A DNA stretch of 64,000 nt from Arthrobacter gandavensis (GCF_009192735.1 NZ_VTFU01000003.1:372001-436000); one strand, 5' to 3'. Counted from the stretch's first letter, positions 1-8,752 are shown. Translations and numbers: made by a program. Notes: generated from the sequence alone by a model not told the origin.

Positions 1-118
1 GCGCGATGGCCGCTTCGATGGACCGCGTGGTGAACCCGAGCGCTTCGGAAGCCTGATCAACGGTCCACCCCGGACTGCTGACAGCGTACCGGTACACGGC
101 AAGGCATGTAGGGTCCAC
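1..118 (-). CDS. N-terminal part of a winged-helix (TrmB/LuxR-like) regulator, cut by window edge
   Basis: The minus strand reads from a GTG preceded by AGGAG eight bases upstream. The first 39 residues are open to the window edge. They begin VDPTCLAVYRYAVSSPGW and continue with a helix-turn-helix-like stretch (DQASEALGFTTRSIEAAI). This resembles the N-terminal TrmB-like winged helix of actinobacterial LuxR-type regulators, but the diagnostic C-terminal domain lies outside the window. It lies downstream of the erythrulose-catabolism genes in the same direction, with a gap of about 130 bases. A role in that pathway is possible but not shown. Confidence 0.5.
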   Translation of the reverse strand, partial: MDPTCLAVYRYAVSSPGWTVDQASEALGFTTRSIEAAIA

Positions 119-249
119 GGCGCCTGCTCCTCTCAACCCGTTGAGGCTACCTCATGGATCGGCATCCGGCGGGTGCCCACGGGCGCCGGGCAGGGAAACC
201 TGCGGACACCCGTGAGCACGGAATCCTGGCGTGCGTCAGGCAGGCGCGT

Positions 250-717
250 TTACGAAGTCTCGTATCCGGTGATCGCGTCCACCTTGCCCGCCGAGGCGCT
301 GGCGGGATCGAAGACATACCCCAGCCACTCCTTGGCGAGGCGGCGGGCCAGTTCGATGCCGACAACCCGCTGCCCCATGCAGAGTACCTGAGCGTTGTTG
401 CTGAGCACGGAGCGCTCCACCGAGTAGGAGTCATGGGCGGTCACCGCACGGATTCCCGGCACCTTGTTGGCCGAGATGGCAACTCCCAGTCCCGTTCCGC
501 AGATCAGCAGGGCGCGGTCCGCGTCCCCTGCAGCCACCTTGCGCGCCGCGTCCACGGCGACGTGGGGGTAGGCCGTGTTTTCCGACTCTGAAACGCCCAC
601 ATCCACGACGCTTTCGACGCGGTCATCGGCTTCCAGATCCCGGCGCAGGATCTCCTTGTAATCAAACCCGGCGTCGTCTCCGCCGATCACTATCCGCAGT
701 TTCCTGGTTTCACTCAT
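250..717 (-). CDS. derI: RpiB/LacAB-type sugar-phosphate isomerase, probable D-erythrulose-4-phosphate isomerase
   Basis: This 155-aa protein belongs to the RpiB/LacAB family. It has the catalytic cysteine in [14 protein letters not shown] (about Cys73) and the GIRAVTAHD loop. RpiB enzymes interconvert aldose and ketose phosphates. Next to a TPI-like isomerase and a fused DAK kinase, the best-fitting member is DerI, which converts D-erythrulose-4-phosphate to D-erythrose-4-phosphate for the pentose-phosphate pathway. That role comes from the known LerK-LerI-DerI grouping; ribose-5-phosphate isomerase activity is the alternative. Two ATGs are adjacent. The GAGG ribosome site sits only two bases from the first and five from the second, so the second was chosen. 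It is last in the run from 4402, 62 bases after lerI. Confidence 0.8.
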   Translation of the reverse strand: MSETRKLRIVIGGDDAGFDYKEILRRDLEADDRVESVVDVGVSESENTAYPHVAVDAARKVAAGDADRALLICGTGLGVAISANKVPGIRAVTAHDSYSVERSVLSNNAQVLCMGQRVVGIELARRLAKEWLGYVFDPASASAGKVDAITGYETS

Positions 718-779
718 CATGTCCTCAATTCCTGGATTGCTGTCTCTGGTGTTGGCTCAACCGTTGGCTCGACGCTCAA

Positions 780-1571
780 CTAGTGGCTGGAATGTCCCGG
801 CCGGGCCGGGCTTCGGGTGCCCGCTGTCTCCGCGGCGATGTCCAGCAGGTGCAGATAGCCCTCCACCTGCCATGCGGCACGGCCCACGAACAGGCCGTCG
901 ACGTGCGGGATCCCGAGCAGCTCGGACGCGTTGTCCGGTGCCACCGATCCGCCGTAAAGCAGCCCGGCAACGCGGTCTCCGTAGGCTCCGCCCAAGTCGG
1001 CAAAAGGCCCACGCAGTTCTTCGGCGTCGGCAGCGCGGCCGGCTTCGCCAATGGCCCAAATGGGTTCGTAGGCAATCAGCACACGGGACAGCTGTTCGGG
1101 ACTGAGTCCATCCAATGCCCGGTCCGCCTGCTGCAGAATGAAGCCGGAGGAGCGTCCCGCGTCCTTGACGTCCGCGGGTTCTCCCACGCACAGCAAGGGA
1201 GTCAGCCCGTGCCGCAGGGCGGCGGCCACCTTGCGCCGGACCGTTTCATCGGTTTCCGCGAAGTGGGCGCGCCGCTCGGAGTGCCCGATCTCCACAAGCT
1301 GCGCGCCGGCGTCGGCGACTTGGGGAACCGAGACCTCCCCGGTCCACGCGCCGCTGTCCTCCCAATGGGCATTTTGTGCGCCGAGCAGGACCCGGCCATC
1401 ACCGTCCAACACCCCTGCCACGGCGGACAGGGCAGTGGCCGGGGGAATGATGAAGGGCTGGACGGCGCCAAGCTCCCGCTGGTCCAGTCCCTCGAGCAGC
1501 TCGGCGGCATAGCGCTTCGCCTCCGCGAGGGACTTGTTCATTTTCCAGCTGGTGCCAACCCAGACGGTCAC
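780..1571 (-). CDS. lerI: Triosephosphate-isomerase-family protein, probable L-erythrulose-1-phosphate isomerase
   Basis: This 263-aa TIM barrel keeps the whole TPI active site: Lys10 in SWKMN, His97 in EIGHSERR, Glu169 in AYEPIWAIG, and the phosphate loop LYGGSVAPDNA. Housekeeping TPI normally lies with gapA and pgk, so a copy between a DAK kinase and an RpiB protein suggests specialised use. LerI (EryH-like) converts L-erythrulose-1-phosphate to D-erythrulose-4-phosphate. The GTG start overlaps the kinase stop as GTGA, which indicates translational coupling. Family assignment is firm; the tetrulose-phosphate substrate is inferred from neighbours. Confidence 0.85.
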   Translation of the reverse strand: MTVWVGTSWKMNKSLAEAKRYAAELLEGLDQRELGAVQPFIIPPATALSAVAGVLDGDGRVLLGAQNAHWEDSGAWTGEVSVPQVADAGAQLVEIGHSERRAHFAETDETVRRKVAAALRHGLTPLLCVGEPADVKDAGRSSGFILQQADRALDGLSPEQLSRVLIAYEPIWAIGEAGRAADAEELRGPFADLGGAYGDRVAGLLYGGSVAPDNASELLGIPHVDGLFVGRAAWQVEGYLHLLDIAAETAGTRSPARPGHSSH

Positions 1572-3313
1572 GGCTTTTCCGCAGCGCTGTCGGGGGAGGA
1601 CGCCAGGAAAGTGCCCAAAGCGTCCATTAGGACCGAGAAGGAATAGGCACCGGGATCCGGGGTCCCAAGACTCTTCTCGCCCAGGATGCGCGACCTGCCG
1701 CGGCGTGAGGTGATGTCCGCCGTGGCTTCGGCTGCTTCCCGCGCGACGGCGGCTGCCTTCTTCACGGCGCCCGCCACGTCGGCGGTGGAGTCGAATTCCT
1801 CGGCGAGGGCATCACGGAAGGGCAGGGCGGCGTCCACCATGGTCTTGTCGCCCGGCTCCGCGCCGCCGAGGCGGACAACGGCGTCGATTCCAGCGGTCAA
1901 TGCCGCAACGATGGCGGGCGCTGTCACGGCCTGCTCATCATCAAACACTCCGCCGGCCGCGGTCAGGGCCGCGCCCCACAGTGCTCCGGACGTTCCACCG
2001 GCTTCCTCCGCCCAGGCATCGCCGGCGTGGAGCAGAACCGTCCGCGCCCCGGCGCCCTTCGCGGCTGCGTTGCTGCCCGCCGCCGCGGCCCCCCTGGTTC
2101 CGTAGGCCATGCCCTGCCCGTGGTCGCCGTCGCCGGCCACGGCGTCCATGCGGCCGAAGTGCTCTTCATGTTCCGCCGCTGTGTCGCGGAGCAATTCCAG
2201 CACCTGCACGATGCCGGCGGCGGAGTTGCGGGATTCGGTGGAAGCTTCGGGAATCCGGTCCTCGCCGGGGGTGTGGACCGTGGTTCTGGGCGTGCCGGAA
2301 GGCGCGCCGGCGGTCCGGCGGAAAGCAGGAGTGTCGGCCGGTGCCAGCCAGAGTTCTTCGAGCTCATCGTCAAGGAACACAACGCTGAGGGACAGTCCGG
2401 CCATGTTGAGGCTGGTGACGTGCTCTCCGACCTCCGGGGCCACAACCGTGAGCCCCTTCTCAGCCAGCCGTTCAGCCACCCTGGCGTACACGACAAAGAG
2501 TTCCTCGTACTTGACGGTGCCCAGGCCGTTGAGCACCACGGCCACCCGGCCGCCGTACCCGCCGCCGCTTTGTTCCGGCTCTTCCTCAAGGACTCCGTCG
2601 AGCAGGAGGTCGGCCACTTCCGCCGCTGTCCCCATGGGCACCTCCCGGATGCCCGGTTCGCCGTGGATGCCCAAGCCGACGGCCATTTCGCCGTCGGGCA
2701 CATGGAACAGGGCTTCACCGGCGCCCGGCAGGGTGCAGCCGTCAAAGGCGACGCCGAACGAGCGGGTCGCGTCATTGGCCTTCCATGCCACCCGCTCGGC
2801 TTCGTCGAGATTGGCGCCGGCGGCAATTGCGGCGCCGGCGATCTTGAAGACAACAAGGTCCCCCGCGATGCCCCGGCGGTCCCGGTGCGATTCCGCGGGC
2901 CCCGAGGCGATGTCATCGGAGACCCGGATGATCCGGACATCCACGCCCTCCGCGCGCAGCTTCTCCGCCGCCTGGCCGAAATGCAGGACATCGCCGGCAT
3001 AGTTGCCGAAACCCAGAATCACTCCGCCGCCGTTTTCGGCGGAGCGTGCAACGGAGTAGACCTGGGACGCGGACGGTGAGGAGAAGATGTTGCCGCACGG
3101 CGCTCCGTGGGCCAGGCCGGGGCCGACCCACCCGGCAAAGGCCGGGTAGTGGCCGGACCCGCCGCCAATCACCAGCGCGGGCTGGTTCTTGGGTGTGTCA
3201 GTTGAGCGCACCACTCCGCCGTGGGCGAGCATGACGTGGTCCGGATGGGCAGCGGCGTATCCGCGCAGGGCATCGACGGCGAAGTCTGCGGGATCGTTCA
3301 GGAGGTAGGTCAT
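1568..3313 (-). CDS. lerK: Fused DhaK-DhaL (DAK family) kinase, probable erythrulose kinase
   Basis: This is a 581-aa single-chain ATP-type DAK kinase. The N-terminal DhaK domain covers about residues 1-330. It has the substrate-binding histidine in GLGIHGEPG (His217) and the GGGSGHYPAFAG loop near residue 50. A proline/threonine-rich linker follows, then a DhaL domain from about residue 365 with the Mg-ADP motif DGDHGQG near 395. Such enzymes phosphorylate dihydroxyacetone or related ketoses. The adjacent TPI- and RpiB-type isomerases make L-erythrulose the likelier substrate. Its stop overlaps lerI. It lies 93 bases after the dehydrogenase gene in the same direction. Dihydroxyacetone kinase is the alternative reading. 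Confidence 0.85.
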   Translation of the reverse strand: MTYLLNDPADFAVDALRGYAAAHPDHVMLAHGGVVRSTDTPKNQPALVIGGGSGHYPAFAGWVGPGLAHGAPCGNIFSSPSASQVYSVARSAENGGGVILGFGNYAGDVLHFGQAAEKLRAEGVDVRIIRVSDDIASGPAESHRDRRGIAGDLVVFKIAGAAIAAGANLDEAERVAWKANDATRSFGVAFDGCTLPGAGEALFHVPDGEMAVGLGIHGEPGIREVPMGTAAEVADLLLDGVLEEEPEQSGGGYGGRVAVVLNGLGTVKYEELFVVYARVAERLAEKGLTVVAPEVGEHVTSLNMAGLSLSVVFLDDELEELWLAPADTPAFRRTAGAPSGTPRTTVHTPGEDRIPEASTESRNSAAGIVQVLELLRDTAAEHEEHFGRMDAVAGDGDHGQGMAYGTRGAAAAGSNAAAKGAGARTVLLHAGDAWAEEAGGTSGALWGAALTAAGGVFDDEQAVTAPAIVAALTAGIDAVVRLGGAEPGDKTMVDAALPFRDALAEEFDSTADVAGAVKKAAAVAREAAEATADITSRRGRSRILGEKSLGTPDPGAYSFSVLMDALGTFLASSPDSAAEKP

Positions 3314-3406
3314 TGGTTCCAGCCTTGTTTGTCTGCGGTAACCGCCGGCGTCGTCGTCAGCCTTGCCCGCCCGGCGGAACGGGCCCTTCAGGGATGGGGT
3401 ATTAGA

Positions 3407-4402
3407 TCAGCGGTTTTCCGGTGCGGCAGGTTCGTCTGCGCGGCCTGCCTCTTCGGCCGGGCTGGGGCCGAGCTCTTTGAGCAGTCCGGACATGGCAACA
3501 TACGCCTTGTTGCGGTAGGCCACAAGGTCCCCGGTTTTGTCCGCGGGAATCTGCAGGAACCCTGCGCCGGACTTTGTGCCGAGCTTTCCTGCATCGACGA
3601 GGTCCTTCAGGATGGCCGGCGTCGCGAAGCGCTCCGGGAAGGACGTCTGAAGCGACGCGTAGCAGAAGGAGTACACGTCCAGGCCGGCCATGTCGGCGAT
3701 GGCAAAGGGGCCGAAGAACGGAAGGCGGAAACCGAAAGTGGTCCGTACGAGTGTGTCCACGTCCTCGGCGCTGGCAATTCCTTCCTCGACCACCTGAGCG
3801 GCTTCGTGGAACAGCGCGTACTGGAGGCGGTTGAGGACAAAGCCCGTGACGTCCTTGACGACGGCCGCCTGCTTGCCCGTCATGGCGACGATTTCCCGTG
3901 CGGTTTCGACGGTTTCCGGGGTGGTGCCGGCGTGCGGAATGACCTCGACGCCCGGAATGAACGGCGCAGGGTTGGAGAAGTGCACTCCAAGGAACCGGCC
4001 GGGATTCGACACGGCTTCCGCCAGGGTGGCAATCAGGATGGTCGAGGTGTTGGATCCGATGACGGAGTCGGCAGGCGCGGCGGCGCTGATCCGCTTGAGC
4101 GTTGCGTGCTTGATCTCGAGGATCTCGGGGACGGCTTCCTCGATGTAGGAAGCGTCAGCCACGGCCTCTTCGATGCTGGGGGCGGCCCAGAGGTTTTCCG
4201 TCAGCCGCTGGACGGCGTCGGCCGGGAACAGGCCGTCGGCCACAAACTGCTCCGCCTCCGAGAGGAGCCGCTCGAGATTCTTTTCGGCCACTTCCTGGGA
4301 TACGTCGGAGAGCGCAACCCGCGCCCCTCCAAGGGCGAGCACCTGCGCGATGCCTCCGCCCATGTATCCGGAACCTACTACGGCTACTGTTCGCTGTGTC
4401 AC
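3407..4402 (-). CDS. 3-hydroxyacyl-CoA dehydrogenase/lambda-crystallin-family NAD-dependent dehydrogenase
   Basis: This 331-aa protein has an N-terminal Rossmann fold with GSGYMGGGIAQ at about residue 10. The family catalytic histidine lies in GVHFSNPAPFIPGVEVI (about His141), and the helical C-terminal domain is present. The family includes 3-hydroxybutyryl-CoA dehydrogenases and lambda-crystallin/L-gulonate 3-dehydrogenase, which oxidises the 3-hydroxyl of sugar acids. Beside a GntP permease and the erythrulose module, oxidation of a sugar acid is the more attractive role, though it is inferred. The GTG start was chosen because GGAGG lies eight bases upstream; a TTG nine codons earlier has no such site. 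It is first in the minus-strand operon. Confidence 0.8.
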   Translation of the reverse strand: MTQRTVAVVGSGYMGGGIAQVLALGGARVALSDVSQEVAEKNLERLLSEAEQFVADGLFPADAVQRLTENLWAAPSIEEAVADASYIEEAVPEILEIKHATLKRISAAAPADSVIGSNTSTILIATLAEAVSNPGRFLGVHFSNPAPFIPGVEVIPHAGTTPETVETAREIVAMTGKQAAVVKDVTGFVLNRLQYALFHEAAQVVEEGIASAEDVDTLVRTTFGFRLPFFGPFAIADMAGLDVYSFCYASLQTSFPERFATPAILKDLVDAGKLGTKSGAGFLQIPADKTGDLVAYRNKAYVAMSGLLKELGPSPAEEAGRADEPAAPENR

Positions 4403-4462
4403 TGGCGAGTCCTCCGATGCACTGGTCAATGATTGTCCGGACGGTGCTGCCGGAGCTATTTC

Positions 4463-4481
4463 ATGTTTCCTATAGGATCAT
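4463..4481. promoter_or_regulatory. Palindromic operator with CCTATAGG core (site 1)
   Basis: The sequence ATGTTTCCTATAGGATCAT is an imperfect inverted repeat around a perfect TCCTATAGGA core (4468-4477). It lies about 60 bases upstream of the dehydrogenase start, between that gene and the GntR gene. The same CCTATAGG core recurs at 5398-5405 on the other side of the regulator gene. A site for the adjacent FCD-type GntR protein is the simplest reading. Confidence 0.6.
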
Positions 4482-4546
4482 GCCCGCCAAAGGGTGTGAT
4501 GTCAACCACTCAGGAGGGCGGCGTCACACGCCGAGCGGCCGTCCGC

Positions 4547-5263
4547 CTACAGTCCGGACGCGTCCTGGCCGGCTGCCCGGGAGGACTCGTGTTCACGGGC
4601 GGCGCGGTCGCGGACTCCGCACAGGTGGGATGCCATGGCGGCCTGGGCCTGAACCGCGTTGCCCTCGCGCATGGCTGCCAGGATCACTCCATGCTCGCGG
4701 ATGGCACTGCCGGAGTCCCGGACTCCGGTTCCGCCAAACAGGCGGAACCGGTGCACGTGTCCGCCCAGCGAGTTATAGGCGCCGATCAGGAACTTGTTGT
4801 GTGTCTGTTCGGCAATCAGCCGGTGGAAGCGCTCGTCGGCTTCCCAATAGGAGCGGTAGTCGGAGAACTGCGGCCCGTTGGGGGCCTCTTTGAGGTCATC
4901 AATGGCGCGTTCAAGGTCTGCGAGGAAGGACTTATCCGCGCGGACGCACGCCACCTGGGCATTGTGTGGTTCGATCAACAGCCGGGCGTCCATCAGGTCC
5001 AGCAGCTCGGTGTGGCTGAGCATGGGGGCCACGCGGTAACCGCGCAGGGCGGCGCGCACCACCATCCCGGTCGCCTCGAGGCGCGCCAGGGCCTCCCGCA
5101 CCGGTGTTGGGGAAACCCCAAGGTCCCTCGCTGTGCCGTCAATGCTCAGGGGGTCGCCGGAATCCAGTTTCCCGTCCATGAGGCGGGCAAGAATCTCCGT
5201 GTAGACCTGGTCGGCCAGGACACTGCGCTGTACCCATGCTCCACGCTCTGCGTCAGCGCTCAT
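4547..5263 (-). CDS. GntR family (FCD subfamily) transcriptional regulator
   Basis: This 238-aa regulator has an N-terminal winged helix with ARDLGVSPTPVREALARLEATGMV at about residues 45-70, typical of GntR, followed by an all-helical FCD effector domain. The start is the ATG preceded by AGAGGAG at proper spacing; upstream in-frame codons lack a site. FCD regulators usually bind organic or sugar acids and repress neighbouring catabolic genes. It sits between the minus-strand catabolic operon and the divergent GntP operon, with a CCTATAGG palindrome in both flanking intergenic regions. It is therefore the likely local repressor. Confidence 0.9.
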   Translation of the reverse strand: MSADAERGAWVQRSVLADQVYTEILARLMDGKLDSGDPLSIDGTARDLGVSPTPVREALARLEATGMVVRAALRGYRVAPMLSHTELLDLMDARLLIEPHNAQVACVRADKSFLADLERAIDDLKEAPNGPQFSDYRSYWEADERFHRLIAEQTHNKFLIGAYNSLGGHVHRFRLFGGTGVRDSGSAIREHGVILAAMREGNAVQAQAAMASHLCGVRDRAAREHESSRAAGQDASGL

Positions 5264-5393
5264 GTTGCTCCTCTTGCTCGCTCTGCTCTGCATAAAGTCT
5301 CCCACGGCGGCCGTGAGAGAACTCCACGTACTGGTGAGATCGGGCGGAATCGGGAAACTTCGCCACGCCAGACCCATTCTGGACAGCGTCCAA

Positions 5394-5409
5394 ATATCCT
5401 ATAGGGTAT
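5394..5409. promoter_or_regulatory. Palindromic operator with CCTATAGG core (site 2)
   Basis: ATATCCTATAGGGTAT is an inverted repeat with one mismatched pair. It lies in the gap between the divergent gntR and GntP genes and shares the eight-base core of the site at 4463-4481. Binding here could control both the regulator itself and the permease operon. Confidence 0.6.
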
Positions 5410-5478
5410 TGCGAAAGTGGTGATGTGGCACCAGTCACACGCACGAAGGTATTACTCGCGACCAAAGGTGTTCCTGCT

Positions 5479-6903
5479 ATGTATATGCTTCCTGCCGCTG
5501 TCCCGGCGGAAACCCTCGTCCTGGCCGAGCGGCCGGGCTGGGCCCTCATCTCAATTGCCGTTGCCGCCATTGCGGTGTTGCTCTTCATGATCATCAAACT
5601 GCGGGTCCACGCCTTCTTCGCCCTGATCATCATCAGCGTGATCACGGCGCTGGCCGCCGGGATCGGCATCGGTGACGTGGTAACCGTAGTGGTCGCCGGC
5701 TTCAGCACCACCGTCGGCACGGTGGCCCTGCTTGTCGGTTTCGGCGCAGTCCTGGGCCGCCTGGTCGAGATCTCCGGCGGAGCCCAGGTGCTGGCCGATG
5801 CCATGCTGCGCCGGTTTGGCGAAAAGCGCGCCCCGCTGGCCCTCGCGGTGGCGTCACTCTTCTACGCCTTCCCGATCTTCCTTGACGCCGGCTTCATCGT
5901 GATGCTGCCGATCATCTACACCGTGGCCCGCCGCCTGGGCGGATCCTTCATGCTGTACGTGCTTCCTTCCATCGGTTCGTTCCTGATGATGCACGCCCTG
6001 ACCCCGCCGCACCCCGGCCCCACGGCCGCCGCCACCGTCATGGGCGCGGACGTCGGCACCGTCATCCTGGTTGCACTGCTGGTGGGCCTGCCCGCCTGGT
6101 ACCTGGGCGGCTACCGCCTGGCCCTGATCATCGCCAAGCGCTACCCGAACATGCCGGTGCCGAACCTGCTGGGTGAAGCCGACCTGGATGAGGACACTCC
6201 CCGCCCGGCCTTCTGGACCATCATCTTCGTCCTGCTGCTGCCGCTGTTCCTGATCTTCTTCAACACCCTGTTCAGCACCCTGGAAGCCGGCGGAACCGTC
6301 GATGACCAGAACGTCCTGTTCCAGCTCTCCCGGCTGATCGGCAGCACGCCGATCGCCCTGCTCATCGCCACCCTGGCCGCCATGTACCTGCTGTACATGC
6401 GTCCGCGCCGCGGCCGGGGCTCCATTGGCAGCGCATTGGAGGACCTTGTTGACAACGCACTGGCCCCGGTCTGCTCCATCATCCTGATCACCGGCGCCGG
6501 CGGCGCCTTCGGCCGGGTCCTGACCGAAACCGGAACCGGCGGCACCATCGCCTCCGGGCTGGACGCGATCGGCCTGCCCGTCATCCTGGCCGGCTTCCTC
6601 GTGGCCATCGCCTTCCGGGTGGCCCAGGGATCCGCCACCGTTGCCGCCACCACCGCCGGTTCCATCATGGCTCCCGCCGTCATGGAACTGGGGGTCTCCG
6701 GAATCGGCCTGGCCGCCGTCGTCGTGGGCATCGCCGCAGGTTCCATCACCTTCTCCCATGTCAACGACTCCGGCTTCTGGCTGATCGGCAAATTCTGCGG
6801 ATTCGACACCCTGACCACCCTGAAGACCTGGACCGTGGTCGGAACGGCCATCGGCTTCCTGTCCTTTGGCCTGGCGTGGATCGTGTACGCCATCGCAGCG
6901 TAA
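5479..6903 (+). CDS. GntP family gluconate/sugar-acid permease
   Basis: This is a polytopic membrane protein of about 474 aa with 12 or more hydrophobic segments. GntP-family features include the conserved GFGAVLGRLVEISGGAQ region after the second membrane segment, HALTPPHPGPTAAA mid-protein and SHVNDSGFW near the C-terminus. GntP carriers import gluconate and related hydroxy acids by proton symport. A GTG at 5425 would add 18 residues but lies right beside the operator palindrome and lacks a ribosome site. The ATG at 5479 has AAAGGTG upstream and was preferred, moderately. It starts the plus-strand operon with the SDR and TIM-barrel genes, which implies a polyhydroxy acid as substrate. Confidence 0.9.
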   Translation: MYMLPAAVPAETLVLAERPGWALISIAVAAIAVLLFMIIKLRVHAFFALIIISVITALAAGIGIGDVVTVVVAGFSTTVGTVALLVGFGAVLGRLVEISGGAQVLADAMLRRFGEKRAPLALAVASLFYAFPIFLDAGFIVMLPIIYTVARRLGGSFMLYVLPSIGSFLMMHALTPPHPGPTAAATVMGADVGTVILVALLVGLPAWYLGGYRLALIIAKRYPNMPVPNLLGEADLDEDTPRPAFWTIIFVLLLPLFLIFFNTLFSTLEAGGTVDDQNVLFQLSRLIGSTPIALLIATLAAMYLLYMRPRRGRGSIGSALEDLVDNALAPVCSIILITGAGGAFGRVLTETGTGGTIASGLDAIGLPVILAGFLVAIAFRVAQGSATVAATTAGSIMAPAVMELGVSGIGLAAVVVGIAAGSITFSHVNDSGFWLIGKFCGFDTLTTLKTWTVVGTAIGFLSFGLAWIVYAIAA

Positions 6904-6976
6904 TCCCCGCCAATCCGCGGTAGACCGCGTTTTACCTCACACCTCATCTCGACACCACAACACGTCAGGAGTATTC

Positions 6977-7747
6977 ATGACCATGTTTCCGGAACAGCGG
7001 ACCGCCGTCGTCACCGGAGCCGGCGGCGAACGCGGCATCGGCCGTCATGTGGCCCGCCGCCTCGCCCGGGAAGGCTGGGCCCTGGCGGTGCTGGACGTCA
7101 ATGCCGACGCAGTGATGTCCTTCGCCGAGGAACTTGGCGCCGCCTCGCAGCAGCCGGTCCTCGGCATAGCGGCCGACGTCACCGACCCCGCGTCGGTGGA
7201 GGGAGCCTTCGCCCGGATCGATGCGCAGCTTCCCCCGGTCCTGGCCCAGGTGAACCTCGCCGGCATCGCGAGTCCACACACGCTGTTTGAACTGACCAAA
7301 GAGATTTGGACCAGCGTCATCGATGTCAACGCCACCGGCACCCTGCTGATGATGCAGGCGGCCGCCCGCCGGATGATCGACGGCGGGCAGGGCGGACGCA
7401 TTGTGAACACCTCGTCCATCACTGCATACGACGGCGGGGGAACGTTCTCAAAAACCGGGTATGCCGCCGCGAAGGCCGCTGTCCTGGGCCTCACCCGGGG
7501 CGCGGCCCGCGAACTTGGGCCGTACGGCATCACCTGCAATGCCATCGTCCCGGGCCCCATCGACACGGACATCATGGGCGGCCCGCTCAGTGATGACCGC
7601 AAGGCATCCATGTCCGGAGACATCCCCGTGCAGCGGGTCGGGCATCCGTCCGAAGTTGCCGGCCTGGTGAACTACCTCGTCAGCGGGGAGGCCGGCTTCA
7701 TTAATGGCGGCTCCTACTTCATTGACGGCGGCAAGCACATGGTGTGA
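6977..7747 (+). CDS. SDR family oxidoreductase
   Basis: This 256-aa classical short-chain dehydrogenase has a cofactor loop TGAGGERGIGRH near residue 14. The catalytic Ser is in NTSSIT, and Tyr and Lys are in YAAAKAA. The C-terminus carries a typical VNYLVSGEAGFINGG motif. AGGAG lies six bases before the ATG. The gene is 73 bases after the permease and 44 bases before the TIM-barrel gene. It probably oxidises or epimerises the imported hydroxy acid with NAD(P). The exact substrate cannot be read from sequence; polyol dehydrogenases acting on tetritols also belong to this family. Confidence 0.88.
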   Translation: MTMFPEQRTAVVTGAGGERGIGRHVARRLAREGWALAVLDVNADAVMSFAEELGAASQQPVLGIAADVTDPASVEGAFARIDAQLPPVLAQVNLAGIASPHTLFELTKEIWTSVIDVNATGTLLMMQAAARRMIDGGQGGRIVNTSSITAYDGGGTFSKTGYAAAKAAVLGLTRGAARELGPYGITCNAIVPGPIDTDIMGGPLSDDRKASMSGDIPVQRVGHPSEVAGLVNYLVSGEAGFINGGSYFIDGGKHMV

Positions 7748-7791
7748 TTCCGCCGGCTTACCAGCATCACAGCAAACGCAAGGAGAGACAC

Positions 7792-8742
7792 ATGACCTAC
7801 ACATCCCAGACCTGGCCCATCGGGGCTGCCCTGCTCAACTTCACCGGAGTGACCGCGGACGGCCGGGACCGCACCACCGCCGGACCGGAAGCGTGGAAGC
7901 AGACGCTGCGCGAAGTGAGCATGGCCGGCTTCGACCACGTGGATCTGACGGATTCCTGGGTCCGGGCGGCGGACCTCGACGCCGGGGGCCGGCGGCAGCT
8001 GCTGGAAACTGCGCGCTCCTACGGACTGGCGTTCAGCGACCTGGCTGTTACCCGCAAGAGCGTGATCACCCCCGATGAGGAGCAGGCGCAGCGGAACATC
8101 GCCTACACCAAGCGCACCATTGACGCGGCAGCGGATTTGGAGGCTCCCATGGTCTGCCTGGGGCTGCACGATCCCTTCACTCCCGCTCAGAAGGAAGCGA
8201 CCTGGTTCTGGCTCGCAGAGGGCGCCGAGGATGAGGACACGCCCCAGAACCGGGAGAAGGCAGCATCACGGTTCCGGGAGCTGGGGGAGTACGCCGCCCA
8301 GCGCGGGGTGAGCCTGTCGCTGGAGATGTACGAGGGGACGTTCCTTGGCACGGCGGACAGCTCAGTGCAGCTGGTAAAAGCGGTGGACCTGCCCAACGTG
8401 GGCCTTTGCCCTGATATCGGCAACATTGTCCGGCTGCACCGTCCTGTCGAGGACTGGCGCGAGATGCTGGTCAAGATGCTTCCGCATACGAATTACTGGC
8501 AGCTGAAGAACTACTTCAGGGACTTTGATCCCGCCACCGGGTCCTACGCCTCGGCGCCGGCGCCGCTTGCCCTGGGGTTCATCAACTACCGGGAAGCCCT
8601 CGGCATGGCGCTGGAAGCGGGCTTCGACGGCCCCATGTGCGTGGAGCACTACGGCGGCGACGGCCTGACGGTGACTGCCATGAACCGGGACTACATCCGG
8701 GACATCCTGCGGGCAAAGCTCCCCGAGGAGCAGGCGGACTGA
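7792..8742 (+). CDS. Sugar phosphate isomerase/epimerase-like TIM barrel (xylose-isomerase-like)
   Basis: This 316-aa protein has the pattern of the AP-endonuclease-2/xylose-isomerase-like TIM barrel. Likely metal ligands are Glu in LSLEMYEG, Asp in LCPDIGN, a mid-barrel His/Asn, and Glu in MCVEHYGG. AAGGAGAG precedes the ATG. It closes the plus-strand GntP operon. Members catalyse isomerisation, epimerisation, dehydration or decarboxylation of sugars and sugar acids. In this locus, decarboxylation of a 3-oxo-pentonate to erythrulose would connect the permease and dehydrogenases to the kinase operon. As I recall, an apionate-pathway decarboxylase (OiaC) has this type of fold. The function is inferred. 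Confidence 0.75.
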   Translation: MTYTSQTWPIGAALLNFTGVTADGRDRTTAGPEAWKQTLREVSMAGFDHVDLTDSWVRAADLDAGGRRQLLETARSYGLAFSDLAVTRKSVITPDEEQAQRNIAYTKRTIDAAADLEAPMVCLGLHDPFTPAQKEATWFWLAEGAEDEDTPQNREKAASRFRELGEYAAQRGVSLSLEMYEGTFLGTADSSVQLVKAVDLPNVGLCPDIGNIVRLHRPVEDWREMLVKMLPHTNYWQLKNYFRDFDPATGSYASAPAPLALGFINYREALGMALEAGFDGPMCVEHYGGDGLTVTAMNRDYIRDILRAKLPEEQAD

Positions 8743-8752
8743 GGCTCCGCGG

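Noticed and set aside
780-1571. Housekeeping triosephosphate isomerase
   Set aside because: No gapA, pgk or secG is near, and it is translationally coupled to a DAK kinase next to an RpiB gene, fitting a specialised isomerase; glycolytic activity cannot be excluded.
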